A DNA stretch of 64,000 nt from Trebonia sp964581815 (GCA_964581815.1 CAZORE010000008.1:1-64000); one strand, 5' to 3'. Positions 27,301-35,622 are shown, numbered from the stretch's first letter. The notes: generated by a model not told the origin, from the letters alone. Numbers and translations: made by a program.

Positions 27301-29303
27301 AGTCGGTGCGCTGGCACTTCGCGGCGCTGCGACTGAACCCCGACACCGACGACTTCACCGCCGTCGGCATCGGTGACATGTCCGGTGACGTATTCGGCAA
27401 CGGGATGCTGCTGTCGCGGCACATCAAGCTGGTCGCGGCCTTCGACCACCGGCACGTGTTCCTGGACCCGGACCCGGACCCGGCGGTCAGCTTCGCCGAG
27501 CGGCAGCGGCTGTTCGACGTGCCCCGCTCGTCGTGGGCGGACTACGACAGGGCGCTGATCTCCGCGGGCGGCGGCGTGTGGCCACGGTCGGCGAAGTCGG
27601 TGCCGGTCTCCGCGCCGGCTCGCGCGGCGCTCGGCCTTGACGACGGGGTCACGGCGCTCTCGCCGGACGAGGTGATCTCCGCGATCCTGCGTGCGCCGGT
27701 CGACCTGCTGTGGAACGGCGGCATCGGCACCTGGGTGAAGGCATCGCACGAGACGCACGCCGACGCGGGCGACCGGTCAAGCGACGCGGTCCGGGTCAAC
27801 GCGACCGAGCTGCGGGCGCGGGTGATCGGCGAGGGCGGCAACCTCGGCCTCACCCAGGCCGCGCGGATCGAGTACGCGCTGGCCGGCGGCCTGATGAACA
27901 CCGACTTCATCGACAACTCGGCCGGCGTGGACACCTCGGACCACGAGGTCAACATCAAGATCCTGCTGGCCGGGGCGATCGCGGCCGGCGCGCTGCCGCC
28001 GCAGGAGCGGGGCACGCTGCTGCACGCGCTGACCGACGAGGTGGCCGCGCACGTGCTGCGGCACAACGACGGGCAGAACATGGCGCTCGCCGCGGCCCGC
28101 TTCCAGGCGCCCAGGCTGCTCCACGTGCATGCCAGGTACCTGCGCCAGCTGCTGCGGGAGAACCGGGTGTCGCTGCAGACAGACGGGCTGCCGGACGAGA
28201 AGGAGATCGCGGCGCGGCGGTCGGCGGGCACCGGCCTGACCACGCCCGAGCTGGCGGTGGTGCTCGCGCATACCAAGATCGCGGCTGGCCAGCAGGTGCT
28301 CGCCTCCGACCTGCCCGACGACCCGTCGCTACAGTCCACGCTGGCCGGTTACTTCCCGGTACCGCTGCGGGACCGGTTCGCCGACCAGCTAGGCGCGCAC
28401 CGGCTGCGCCGCGAGATCATCACCACCGAAGTGATCAACGAGATGGTGGACACCGGCGGGACGACGTTCTTGTTCCGGCTTGGCGAGGAGACCGGGCTGC
28501 CGGTGGTCGACATCACCAGGGCCTGGCTCGTCGCCAGGGAGGTCTTCGGCATGCGGGCCTTCTGGCAGCAGGTCGAGGCCATGGCGGGCACCGTGGACGT
28601 AGGCGCGCGGATCGCGATCGTCCTTGAGGCACGCAAGCTGATGGAACGGGCGACGCGCTGGCTGCTCGTAAACCGGCGGCTGTCGTTCGGCATCGCCGAG
28701 ACGGTGAACTTCTTCAGCGCGGGAGTCTCCACCGTTCGTTCGTCCATCCCCAAGCTGCTCTCCGGCAGCGACCTGTCCACCTACGAGGACCGGCGCGCCT
28801 CCTTCGCTGGCAGCGGCGTCCCCGCGGGCCTCGCGGAGCTGGTCGCGGCGATGGTGCCGTCGTACTCCGCGTTCGACATCGTGACGAGCGCGGCCGCGAC
28901 CGAGCACGCTGTCGAGGAGACCGCGGCGGTGTACTTCCTGCTCGCGGACCGGTTGCAGCTGTGCCGGCTGCGCGACCTGATCGTGGCGCTGCCGCGCGAC
29001 GACCGCTGGGCGGCGGTGGGCCGGTCGGCGCTGCGCGATGACCTGTACGCCGCGCACGCCGCGCTGACGCGCGACGTGCTGGCGGTCGGCCGCACCAATA
29101 CGGCGCTGACCGGCGCCTTCGTGGTCGGCGGCCGGGGCAGCAGCGCGGCCGACCGAGTCGCGGCGTGGGAGCTGGCCAACTCGGCCGAGGTTTCCCGGGC
29201 CGCGGCCACGCTCGCCGAGATCTGGGAAAGCAACCGCTTCACCTTCACCACCTTGTCGGTGGCGGTCCGGGTGATCAGGACGCTGGTCTCGCCCGGGGCC
29301 TGA
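24324..29303 (+). CDS. gdh: NAD-specific glutamate dehydrogenase, large (about 180 kDa) type
   Basis: Catalyses NAD-dependent oxidative deamination of glutamate to 2-oxoglutarate and ammonia. At 1659 residues it belongs to the large-subunit GDH class known from Streptomyces clavuligerus and mycobacteria. A long N-terminal regulatory region (ACT-like segments around DIVTDDMPYLVDSVTMELNR) precedes the catalytic core: VARGGLRWSERPEDFRTEVL, then KAQEVKNSVIVPSGAKGGFV. The Rossmann region includes GIGDMSGDVFGNGMLLS and VIGEGGNLGLTQAARIEYA, followed by a C-terminal helical domain. ATG at 24324 is preceded by AAGGAG. It is transcribed alone. In mycobacteria this enzyme is controlled by GarA; no garA gene is in the window. 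Confidence 0.97.
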   Translation: MPERAAEARQAPDDIRDELIAKAAELWTYVPSGTVAEVAGAGGVNPPGDPGQVVGDLPGFLSAYYRLVAVEDLIAAGPVRLAATAAQHAALGAHRPQGRPAVTVRPERDASLTWAGTVIDIVTDDMPYLVDSVTMELNRQHADIRLIVHPLFTVHRDVTGAAQGTGAAVADADAVPESWMHVELGAVDDPAALAADLRRVLDDLRVAMEDQRRMRSAARDLVELLSNIDDPAETEASELLAWLSAGHFTFLGYRAYAQAGEPRELKPVPGTGLGILRHDGADESFAVSPADGGQGKHRPRLLVLAKSSTKSTVYRPSYLDYVAVRRFSPDTGEVIGEYRFIGLYTQAAYTESVTRIPVLRRKLDRMLHIAGVPVDSHDGQALLEILEGFPREELFEISAERLAPIALAVLGLGERKQVRLFVRPDSYGRYVSCLVYLPRDRYTTQVRLRAQEILRSAFGGASVDYSAMVGNSALARLHIVVHAEPGHQLGPVDQAALQVRIAAAVRSWDEDLAEEAERQLGPEIAIEAIGTCADGIPETYKAATAPAAAVGDLAVVRRLRDESAGFAIRLSLSPAADAVPPGHQPPGQLPTTVPPGSDVWRLRVYQLSPLTLSDVLPQLQHMGLEVLDEHPYEFRGTTQPFWIYDFGIRGRRRAVTQAHADALRAGFEEALTALWQDRIEDDEFNGLVLDADLNWRQVAMLRAYARYLRQAGFQFSQSYLQRVLRANPAITRLLVRLFESRFDPARATGAEERCTAITEELRGALDEVVSLDHDRILRAYLTLIDATRRTNYYQRAGNGDHAPYLVFKLASERVPVLPAPRPKYEIWVYSPRFEAVHLRFGPVARGGLRWSERPEDFRTEVLGLVKAQEVKNSVIVPSGAKGGFVCKRLPDPADRDAYQAEVLACYRTFISAMLDVTDNIAGDAVVPPPGVVRLDGDDPYLVVAADKGTATFSDVANEIAGRYGYWLGDAFASGGSEGYDHKKMGITARGAWESVRWHFAALRLNPDTDDFTAVGIGDMSGDVFGNGMLLSRHIKLVAAFDHRHVFLDPDPDPAVSFAERQRLFDVPRSSWADYDRALISAGGGVWPRSAKSVPVSAPARAALGLDDGVTALSPDEVISAILRAPVDLLWNGGIGTWVKASHETHADAGDRSSDAVRVNATELRARVIGEGGNLGLTQAARIEYALAGGLMNTDFIDNSAGVDTSDHEVNIKILLAGAIAAGALPPQERGTLLHALTDEVAAHVLRHNDGQNMALAAARFQAPRLLHVHARYLRQLLRENRVSLQTDGLPDEKEIAARRSAGTGLTTPELAVVLAHTKIAAGQQVLASDLPDDPSLQSTLAGYFPVPLRDRFADQLGAHRLRREIITTEVINEMVDTGGTTFLFRLGEETGLPVVDITRAWLVAREVFGMRAFWQQVEAMAGTVDVGARIAIVLEARKLMERATRWLLVNRRLSFGIAETVNFFSAGVSTVRSSIPKLLSGSDLSTYEDRRASFAGSGVPAGLAELVAAMVPSYSAFDIVTSAAATEHAVEETAAVYFLLADRLQLCRLRDLIVALPRDDRWAAVGRSALRDDLYAAHAALTRDVLAVGRTNTALTGAFVVGGRGSSAADRVAAWELANSAEVSRAAATLAEIWESNRFTFTTLSVAVRVIRTLVSPGA

Positions 29304-29564
29304 TCGCCCGCGACCTGCTGCTTGCTGCTGCTCATCCCCATCCACCCCGCTTCTCTCGTGTTAGCAGATGCCGCCTGCCGGGCGGGGGAACCTGGGCTGA
29401 AGGCAACGACGGTTCCAGGCAAACGGCAAAAAGCCGGCCGACCGACTTCCGTATACGAAAGGAATGGGCGCGGTGTCGCCTGGGTCAGGGCGCCCCAGGC
29501 GGATAACGGGCAGGTCGGCGGGCTACCGGCGCGTCCCGAATACGCTGCCGGGCCGTTATTCGCG

Positions 29565-29577
29565 TAGGCTTTCCGGC
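29565..29577 (+). promoter_or_regulatory. -10 element for leaderless prfB
   Basis: TAGGCT (29565-29570) is followed by seven bases and then the prfB ATG at 29578, with no ribosome-binding site between. This suggests a leaderless message. A -35 is not convincing. The rest of 29304-29564 shows no gene. Confidence 0.35.
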
Positions 29578-30690
29578 ATGGTCGCCACCGATCCCGCCGA
29601 TGAGATATCGGAACTGTCGTCCAAGCTCGACACGATTGAGGCCGTAGTCGATCCTGAGGCGATGCGCACGGAGGTCCTTGACCTGCGTGAGCAGGCGGCC
29701 GACCCGACGCTCTGGGAGGACCAGGGGCGCGCACAGGAGATTACCCGGCGGCTCTCCTACCTGGAGGGTGAGCTGAACCGCATGGAGAGCCTGCGGCAGC
29801 GGCTTGCGGACACCCGCGTGCTGTTCGAGCTGGCCGACGACGAGCACGACCAGGACACGCACAACGAGGCCGTCGCCGAGCTCGCCGCCTTGCGCAAGGA
29901 GATGGACGCCCTCGAGGTCCGCACCCTGCTGAACGGCGAGTATGACGCCCGCGAGGCGCTGATCACGATCAACTCGCAGGCGGGCGGCGCCGACGCGGAA
30001 GACTTCGCGGGGAACCTGCAGCGGATGTACCTGCGCTGGGCGGAGCGGCACAAGTACCCGGCCGAGGTCTACGACGTCTCCTACGGCGAGGCCGGCATCA
30101 AGTCCACCACGTTCGCGGTGAAGGCCCCCTACGCCTACGGGACGCTGCGCGGTGAGCAGGGCACGCACCGCATGGTCCGCATCTCCAAGTACGACAACCA
30201 GGGCCGCCGCCAGACGAGTTTCGCCGGCGTGGACGTGGTGCCCGTCGTCGCGCAGACCGACCACGTGGACATACCGGACGACGAGATCCGGGTGGACGTG
30301 TTCCGCTCCTCAGGACCCGGCGGTCAGGGCGTCAACACCACCGACTCCGCGGTCCGGATCACCCACCTACCGACCGGCATCGTCGTCTCCTGCCAGAACG
30401 AGCGGTCCCAGATCCAGAACCGGGCCTCCGCGATGGCGGTCCTTCAGGCCAAGCTCCTCGAGCGGCGCCGCGAGGAGGAGGCCAGGGAACTGGACCACCT
30501 CAGGGGCGACGGCGCCCGCGCCTGGGGCTCGCAGATCCGCAACTACGTCCTCTACCCGTACCAGATGGTGAAGGACGCGCGCACAGGCTATGAGACCTCG
30601 CAGGCCGAGGCGGTGCTCGAGGGCGACATCGATGACTTCATCGACGCCGAGATCCGCTGGCTCCGCCGCTCGGAGCGGGAAGCCGAGTAG
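29578..30690 (+). CDS. prfB: Peptide chain release factor 2 with atypical codon-recognition tripeptide
   Basis: Class I release factor for UGA and UAA. The 370-residue protein has the helical domain 1, the core containing YGEAGIKSTTFAVKAPYAYG, and the catalytic GGQ at 248-250 (SSGPGGQGVNTTDSAVR). The stop-codon-reading tripeptide, SPF in E. coli and Streptomyces RF2, is here Ser203-Lys204-Tyr205 (MVRISKYDNQGRRQTSF). The DNA reads TCC AAG TAC, which needs several base changes from SPF. The frame is continuous, so there is no programmed frameshift of the E. coli kind. ATG at 29578 gives the family start; a longer upstream reading is rejected. UGA is a frequent stop in this window, so recognition must work or be shared. 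Confidence 0.95.
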   Translation: MVATDPADEISELSSKLDTIEAVVDPEAMRTEVLDLREQAADPTLWEDQGRAQEITRRLSYLEGELNRMESLRQRLADTRVLFELADDEHDQDTHNEAVAELAALRKEMDALEVRTLLNGEYDAREALITINSQAGGADAEDFAGNLQRMYLRWAERHKYPAEVYDVSYGEAGIKSTTFAVKAPYAYGTLRGEQGTHRMVRISKYDNQGRRQTSFAGVDVVPVVAQTDHVDIPDDEIRVDVFRSSGPGGQGVNTTDSAVRITHLPTGIVVSCQNERSQIQNRASAMAVLQAKLLERRREEEARELDHLRGDGARAWGSQIRNYVLYPYQMVKDARTGYETSQAEAVLEGDIDDFIDAEIRWLRRSEREAE

Positions 30691-30761
30691 GCGCCTGCGG
30701 TCAGCCTTTGACGTAGGCCAGCTTCTCGGCCACAAGTTTGACCTCCCCTGACCGCTCGCCG

Positions 30762-30947
30762 CTAGCCAAGCACGTGGGTCGCGATGAGGAGGCCAAGGAA
30801 CAGCAGCAGGGCGGCGGCGATGAGAAGTTGCGGCGTGAGGACCGGGCCGTGGTGGTGGACCTCGGCGCGGGCCGCGCGGCAGACCGAGCACCGGCCCTCG
30901 ATCACCGGGCCAGCACAGTGAGCGCAGATCAGGTGCTCGCAGCTCAT
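30762..30947 (-). CDS. Small zinc-ribbon-like single-TM protein
   Basis: A 61-residue protein with two CxxC pairs (CAHC and CSVC) in the first 30 residues, likely a small zinc ribbon, followed by a His-rich turn (EVHHHG) and one hydrophobic helix (LLIAAALLLFLGLLIATHVLG) at the C-terminus. ATG at 30947 has AAGGGA upstream. It sits between prfB and ftsE on the opposite strand. Function unknown; probably membrane-anchored with the ribbon in the cytoplasm. Confidence 0.7.
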   Translation of the reverse strand: MSCEHLICAHCAGPVIEGRCSVCRAARAEVHHHGPVLTPQLLIAAALLLFLGLLIATHVLG

Positions 30948-31031
30948 CTTGAATCCCTTCCGGAAGCGGTGCCCCGGGCGCACTTGGCGTGATCTGGAGC
31001 CTTAGCTGCCAGTTTCCCCCTAGACTGTTCC

Positions 31032-31073
31032 CTGGCTAAGCCAGGTTACCCGCAAGTTGCCCGGCTAAGCCGG
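31032..31073 (+). promoter_or_regulatory. Twin palindromes upstream of ftsE
   Basis: CTGGCTAAGCCAG (31032-31044) and CCGGCTAAGCCGG (31061-31073): two 13-base palindromes sharing GGCTAAGCC, with centres 29 bases apart, close to three helical turns. They lie about 110 bases before the ftsE start. Spacing suggests a repressor or activator site; adjacent short hairpins in RNA are the alternative. Confidence 0.4.
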
Positions 31074-31183
31074 AAAGACCCTGTGTGGCTGCCGGACCGG
31101 GGCAAACGCCCTGTTCCTGCAGGCACGCAAGCCCTGCAATTAAGGGGCGGCAGTCCTTCGTCGAGAGATCCTGTGATGGTCCT

Positions 31184-31873
31184 GTGATTGAGTTTCAAAA
31201 CGTCACCAAGATCTACCCGAACCAGAATCGGGCCGCTCTGGAGAACGTCGACATGACGATCAACAAGGGAGAGTTCGTCTTCCTCGTTGGCCCGTCCGGG
31301 TCGGGTAAGTCGTCGTTCCTGCGGCTGATACTCCGCGAGGAGCGCCCGAACGACGGCCGCATCCTCGTCGCCGGCAACGACCTGGCGCGGCTCACGAACT
31401 GGAAGGTCCCGGCGATGCGCCGCAAGATCGGGTGCGTCTTCCAGGACTTCCGGCTGCTGCCGAACAAGACGGTCGAACAGAACGTGGCGTTCGCGCTCGA
31501 GGTGATCGGCAAGCCGCGCCGGTTCATCAAGCGGGTGGTGCCGGAGGTGCTCGACCTCGTGGGCCTCGACGGCAAGCACGACCGGATGCCCGACGAACTG
31601 TCCGGCGGCGAGCAGCAGCGGGTCGCGATGGCCCGCGCGTTCGTCAACCGCCCGATGATCCTGCTCGCCGACGAGCCGACGGGCAACATCGACCCGGCGA
31701 CCTCGATCGGCATCATGAAGGTGCTCGACCGGATCAACCGGACGGGAACGACGGTCGTCATGGCGACGCATGACGCCGCGATCGTCGACTCGATGCGCAA
31801 GCGCGTGATCGAGCTTGAGTACGGCAAGGTGGTCCGCGACCAGAACCGCGGCGTCTACGGCCAGGCCTACTAG
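31184..31873 (+). CDS. ftsE: Cell division ATP-binding protein FtsE
   Basis: ATPase of the FtsEX complex, which activates peptidoglycan hydrolases at the division site from the inner face of the membrane. The 229-residue protein has Walker A GPSGSGKSS at 36-44, Q loop CVFQDFRLLPNKTV, signature LSGGEQQRVAMARAF, Walker B ILLADEPTGN and the H-loop ATHD. GTG at 31184 gives the standard VIEFQNVTKIY start; an ATG at 31085 adds 33 unsupported residues. A Shine-Dalgarno sequence is weak. ftsX follows after 78 bases and smpB after that, the common actinobacterial order. Confidence 0.96.
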   Translation: MIEFQNVTKIYPNQNRAALENVDMTINKGEFVFLVGPSGSGKSSFLRLILREERPNDGRILVAGNDLARLTNWKVPAMRRKIGCVFQDFRLLPNKTVEQNVAFALEVIGKPRRFIKRVVPEVLDLVGLDGKHDRMPDELSGGEQQRVAMARAFVNRPMILLADEPTGNIDPATSIGIMKVLDRINRTGTTVVMATHDAAIVDSMRKRVIELEYGKVVRDQNRGVYGQAY

Positions 31874-31951
31874 CTCCGGCCGGCATTACCACCTGCTTAC
31901 CGGGTGCCGTCAAGACGGCACGTGAACGACCAGGGATGAGATAAGGGCAGT

Positions 31952-32857
31952 ATGCGTTCAAACTTCGTGTTCCAGGAGATCTGGGTCGGGCTGCGCCGAA
32001 ATCTCACGATGACCGTCGCGCTCGTCGTGGTGGTGGCGATCAGCCTGTCGCTGCTCGGCACGGGGCTGCTCTTCGTCAAGCAGGTCGACAGCACGCGCAC
32101 GTACTGGCAGAGCAAGGTGGAGATCTCCGTCTACCTGTGCTACGCGGACAGCGCCAACCCGAACTGCCACGGCGCGGTGACCACGGCACAGACGACGTCG
32201 CTTGAGTCTCGGCTGAAGTCCATGCCTCAGGTGCAGAACGTCACTTACGTCTCCCAGACGCAGGCGTGGGCCCTGTACAAACAGGCCTTCACGAACGACC
32301 AGTCCTACGTCTCGACGCTCAAGGAGACGGACATGCCGCCGTCGCTTGAGGTCAAGCTGGTGAACCCGGGCGCCGACTACAACATCGTGGCGAGCGCGGT
32401 CACCGGCGCGCAGGGCGTGGACTCGGTCATCGACGAGATGAACATCCTCGACAAGTTCTACCGGCTGCTCGACGGCCTGCGGAACGCGGTCGTCATCGTG
32501 GCCCTGATCCTCGTGGTCGCCGCCATCTTGCTGGTGGCCAACACCATCCGGCTGTCCGCGTTCAACCGGCGCCGGGAGACCGGCATCATGCGACTGGTCG
32601 GTGCGTCCAACTTCTACATCCAGCTGCCGTTCCTGCTAGAGGGCGTGATCGCGGGCCTGCTCGGCTGGGTACTCGCCGCGGCGCTGCTCATCGGGGTGAA
32701 GTCGCTGCTGCTCAACAACTTGCAGCAGTACTTCAACTACAACGTGGGCCTGACCATGACCGACCTGGTCGAGGTCATCGTGATGGCGATGGTCGTTGGT
32801 GTGGCCCTATGCGGCGTTACGTCGTTCTTGACGCTCCGCCGCTACCTGCGGGTTTAG
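31952..32857 (+). CDS. ftsX: Cell division protein FtsX (permease-like)
   Basis: Membrane partner of FtsE. The 301-residue protein has a cytoplasmic N-terminus (MRSNFVFQEIWVGLRRN), TM1 (MTVALVVVVAISLSLLG), a large extracellular domain of about 120 residues with a Cys pair (YLCYADSANPNCHG), which contacts a peptidoglycan hydrolase in other species, and three C-terminal TMs of the MacB/FtsX fold, including ANTIRLSAFNRRRETGIMRL. No hydrolase gene of the RipC or NlpC/P60 kind lies next to it; the PBP-like protein two genes on is the nearest cell-wall candidate. ATG at 31952. Confidence 0.96.
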   Translation: MRSNFVFQEIWVGLRRNLTMTVALVVVVAISLSLLGTGLLFVKQVDSTRTYWQSKVEISVYLCYADSANPNCHGAVTTAQTTSLESRLKSMPQVQNVTYVSQTQAWALYKQAFTNDQSYVSTLKETDMPPSLEVKLVNPGADYNIVASAVTGAQGVDSVIDEMNILDKFYRLLDGLRNAVVIVALILVVAAILLVANTIRLSAFNRRRETGIMRLVGASNFYIQLPFLLEGVIAGLLGWVLAAALLIGVKSLLLNNLQQYFNYNVGLTMTDLVEVIVMAMVVGVALCGVTSFLTLRRYLRV

Positions 32858-32956
32858 CCGGCCGCTGCCGGGGATGAGTTCAGGCGTACCCACGGCGGAC
32901 GCCGGGCTCGCGTCCGGCCGCATGAGTGGCCGCATGAAGGGCGCGACGGGAGAAAC

Positions 32957-33421
32957 GTGGCACGCGAGCAGGGCAGCAAGGTCATCGCCTCGAACCGGCG
33001 GGCGAGACATGACTACGTGATCGAGGACACGCTCGAGGCGGGCATCGCGCTCACCGGCACCGAGGTGAAATCGCTGCGCGCCGGGCGCGCCTCACTGGCG
33101 GATGGGTTCGCGCTGGTCTCTGATGGGGAAGTGTGGCTACATAACGTCCATATTCCGGAGTACACCCAGGGAACGTGGACGAACCACTTGCCCAGAAGGA
33201 CCAGGAAGCTGCTGCTGCACCGGGGAGAGATCGACCGCCTGGTCCGTAAGGCGTCGGAACAAGGCCTGACGCTCGTCCCGCTGTCGCTTTACTTCAAAGA
33301 CGGCAAAGTCAAGGTGGAGCTCGCACTTGCCCGGGGTAAACGGACATACGATAAGAGACAAGACCTGGCCAAGCGGGACGCGGCCAGGGAGGTTGAGCGT
33401 GCCTTGCGGCGACGACGGTGA
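32957..33421 (+). CDS. smpB: SsrA-binding protein SmpB
   Basis: Binds tmRNA and delivers it to stalled ribosomes for trans-translation. The 154-residue protein shows the OB-fold signature NRRARHDYVIEDTLEAGIAL, TGTEVKSLRAGRASL, HNVHIPEYTQGTW and the basic C-terminal tail GKRTYDKRQDLAKRDAAREV that enters the decoding centre. GTG at 32957 has GGGAGAA upstream. The ssrA tmRNA gene is not visible within the neighbouring 2 kb. The PBP-like gene starts 15 bases downstream, so the two are likely in one transcript. Confidence 0.97.
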   Translation: MAREQGSKVIASNRRARHDYVIEDTLEAGIALTGTEVKSLRAGRASLADGFALVSDGEVWLHNVHIPEYTQGTWTNHLPRRTRKLLLHRGEIDRLVRKASEQGLTLVPLSLYFKDGKVKVELALARGKRTYDKRQDLAKRDAAREVERALRRRR

Positions 33422-33436
33422 CTCCGGAGGCGGACG

Positions 33437-35542
33437 GTGACTGCGCGCTCTCGTGAACGTGGCAGCCATGCGGGCCGCCCTCGCGGTAACGGGCTGCCCT
33501 TCACCGTCCCCGGACTGCAGAGCCTCGGGCCAGGTACACCAGTCAACGGCGCCGCGCCGCGCCCCGCCGACAGCCTGACGCCAGACGGCGAACGGCAGAC
33601 GGCTCCGCGCCCGCCGGCCGGCCCTCCGCCGCGCGCCCGCGGCAGCCGCCACCGCAAGCCGCCGGAGCGGCGCACCCTCTTGTCGAAGAAGTACCGGATG
33701 GTCGCGGTCCTCGTGGTCGCCGCCGCTGTGCTCGGCGTGGGCTTCGCGACCGGCTTCGGGGGCGAGGGCTCACCGGAGCCGACCGTCCAGGCCTTCCTGT
33801 ACGACTGGGAGCTGGGCAAGTACGCGCAGGCGGCGGCCCTCACCAACGGCACTGCTGGAGAGGTTACCGCCCAGCTCACGGCCGCCTACACCGATCTCGA
33901 CGCGACCAACGAGTTCTTCGCCATGGACCACGTCGTACAGCACGGGAACACCGCGGTCGCCACCTTCCGGGCCATGGTGGACCTGGCGGAGGCGGGGCAG
34001 CAGTGGTCGTACATCGGGACGTTCGGGCTGACGCTCGAAAACGGCACCTGGGTGATCAACTGGGCGCCGTCCGTCATCAACCCGTCGCTGGCCGCCGGGG
34101 ACCGGCTGGCGGTCGAAACTTCGTTCGCGCCGCGGGCCGCCATCGCGGACATGGACGGCCAGCCGCTCGTCGCGGCGGCGGCGGACTACCGGATCGGTGT
34201 CTACCCGGGCCAGCTCAAGCACCCGGCGGCGACGGCGGCCGGGTTCAGCGCGGTCACCGGGATCAACCCCCAGCAGGTGCTCGGCCAGATCCAGGCCGCG
34301 CCGCCAAGCGACTTCCTCTCGCTGCTCACGCTTGACCCGGCCGGCTACACCTCGCTATGGCCGAAGCTGTCCACGGTTCCCGGCCTCACCGCGCACCGCA
34401 GGACGGAGCGGCTGTTCGACACGGCCGCGCAGGAGGCGGTCGGCGAGGTCGGCACGGAAAACTCGTCGGTGCTGCGCCACGAGGGCGCCGCGTACGTGCC
34501 CGGCATGACGGTGGGACTGAGCGGGCTCGAGCAGGCCTACCAGGGCGAGCTGATCGGCACGCCGTCAACCTCGGTCGTCGTGGTGAACGCGGCCGGCCAC
34601 AGCATCAAGATCCTGTGGAACTCGGCGGGCGGCCGCGTCGGCACGCCGGTGCGGACCACGCTGAACTCACCGCAGCAGGCCGCCGCGGTGAGCGCGCTCG
34701 CGGGCCAGTCGAACTCCGCGGAGATCGTCGCCGTCGACCCGCAGACCGGGGCGATCCGCGTCCTCGCATCGCGCAACGCACCGGGAAGCGCGCCGCTGCC
34801 GAAGCACGGGGCGCTCGGCGCCAAGGTCGAGCCTGGCATGGCGTTCAGCATCGTCTCCGCCGCGGCGCTGCTGTCCACCGGCGTCGACGCAAGCCACCCG
34901 TTGCCGTGTGAACCGGTGGCCGACGTCGGCGGGGAGACATTCACCTACCAGCCCGCCACGCCGGGCACCGCGACGCTCGCCACCGACTTCGCTAACGGCT
35001 GCGGCACCGCGTTCGCGAACATGTCCCGCACCCTGACGGCGCAGCAGCTCACCAGCATGGAACGGGGCTTCGGCATCGGTGCCGCCTGGAAGCTTCCGTT
35101 GTCCGCGTTCTCCGGAGCCGCCCCCGCCGTGTCCGGCGAGGCGCAGGTGGCCGCGCAGGCGACGGGGACCGGGGGCGTGCTGATGAGCCCGCTCGGCATG
35201 GCAACCGTCGCCGCCGAGGTCGCGGCGGGCACCGGGCACTCGCCCGTCATCGTCCCCGCGGACTCGGGTACCACCTGGCAGGCGCCGCTGACCGCCACGG
35301 AACTCAGCCAACTGCGCCAGCTGATGCGCCTCGCCGTCACGTCCGGGTCCGCGCACGCCGCCGACTTGTCCGGCGTGCCGGTGTTCGGCCAGGCCGGCGT
35401 GGTCCAGTCCGGGCAGCACTCCTACCTCAGCTGGTTCGTCGGTTACCGGGGCAGCCTCGCGGTCGCGGTGCTCGAGACCGGCACCACCGCCAACCATGCG
35501 GCCGCCGCCCTGGCCGGGACGTTCTTCCGCAAGGTCGGCTGA
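33437..35542 (+). CDS. PBP2-like protein lacking all three transpeptidase motifs
   Basis: A 701-residue protein with a Pro/Arg-rich cytoplasmic N-terminus, one TM at about 88-106, an MecA_N/NTF2-like domain (VQAFLYDWELGKYAQAAALT), a dimerisation-like region and a C-terminal transpeptidase-like fold. The fold is recognisable from context such as VVAVDPQTGAIRVLASR-like spacing and MSPLGMATVAAEVAAG. The serine-lysine motif (SxxK, normally PGSTFK) reads PGMAFS, with Met468 and Ser471. The SxN position reads Gly-Cys-Gly (521-523). The KTG position reads GQAG (651-654). It should not acylate penicillin or cross-link peptidoglycan. Membrane topology and domain order are intact, so a scaffold or regulatory role is more likely than a decaying gene. 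GTG at 33437. Confidence 0.85.
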   Translation: MTARSRERGSHAGRPRGNGLPFTVPGLQSLGPGTPVNGAAPRPADSLTPDGERQTAPRPPAGPPPRARGSRHRKPPERRTLLSKKYRMVAVLVVAAAVLGVGFATGFGGEGSPEPTVQAFLYDWELGKYAQAAALTNGTAGEVTAQLTAAYTDLDATNEFFAMDHVVQHGNTAVATFRAMVDLAEAGQQWSYIGTFGLTLENGTWVINWAPSVINPSLAAGDRLAVETSFAPRAAIADMDGQPLVAAAADYRIGVYPGQLKHPAATAAGFSAVTGINPQQVLGQIQAAPPSDFLSLLTLDPAGYTSLWPKLSTVPGLTAHRRTERLFDTAAQEAVGEVGTENSSVLRHEGAAYVPGMTVGLSGLEQAYQGELIGTPSTSVVVVNAAGHSIKILWNSAGGRVGTPVRTTLNSPQQAAAVSALAGQSNSAEIVAVDPQTGAIRVLASRNAPGSAPLPKHGALGAKVEPGMAFSIVSAAALLSTGVDASHPLPCEPVADVGGETFTYQPATPGTATLATDFANGCGTAFANMSRTLTAQQLTSMERGFGIGAAWKLPLSAFSGAAPAVSGEAQVAAQATGTGGVLMSPLGMATVAAEVAAGTGHSPVIVPADSGTTWQAPLTATELSQLRQLMRLAVTSGSAHAADLSGVPVFGQAGVVQSGQHSYLSWFVGYRGSLAVAVLETGTTANHAAAALAGTFFRKVG

Positions 35543-35584
35543 TCCGGTTACGCCGCGGCGAAACGGCATCAGTTCCGCCCCCGG

Positions 35585-35622
35585 TTGACGAAGCACCGCC
35601 GGCCTGTGGCACACTAGCTTCC
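35585..35622 (+). promoter_or_regulatory. Promoter candidate of the cimA leader
   Basis: TTGACG (35585-35590) and a -10-like CACACT (35610-35615), spacer 19. Seven bases separate the -10 from the GTG of the leader peptide, so the transcript may begin at or next to that codon. Confidence 0.5.

Noticed and set aside
29578..29700. Programmed +1 frameshift in prfB as in E. coli
   Set aside because: The frame is continuous from ATG 29578 with no in-frame TGA and no slippery CTTTGAC site.
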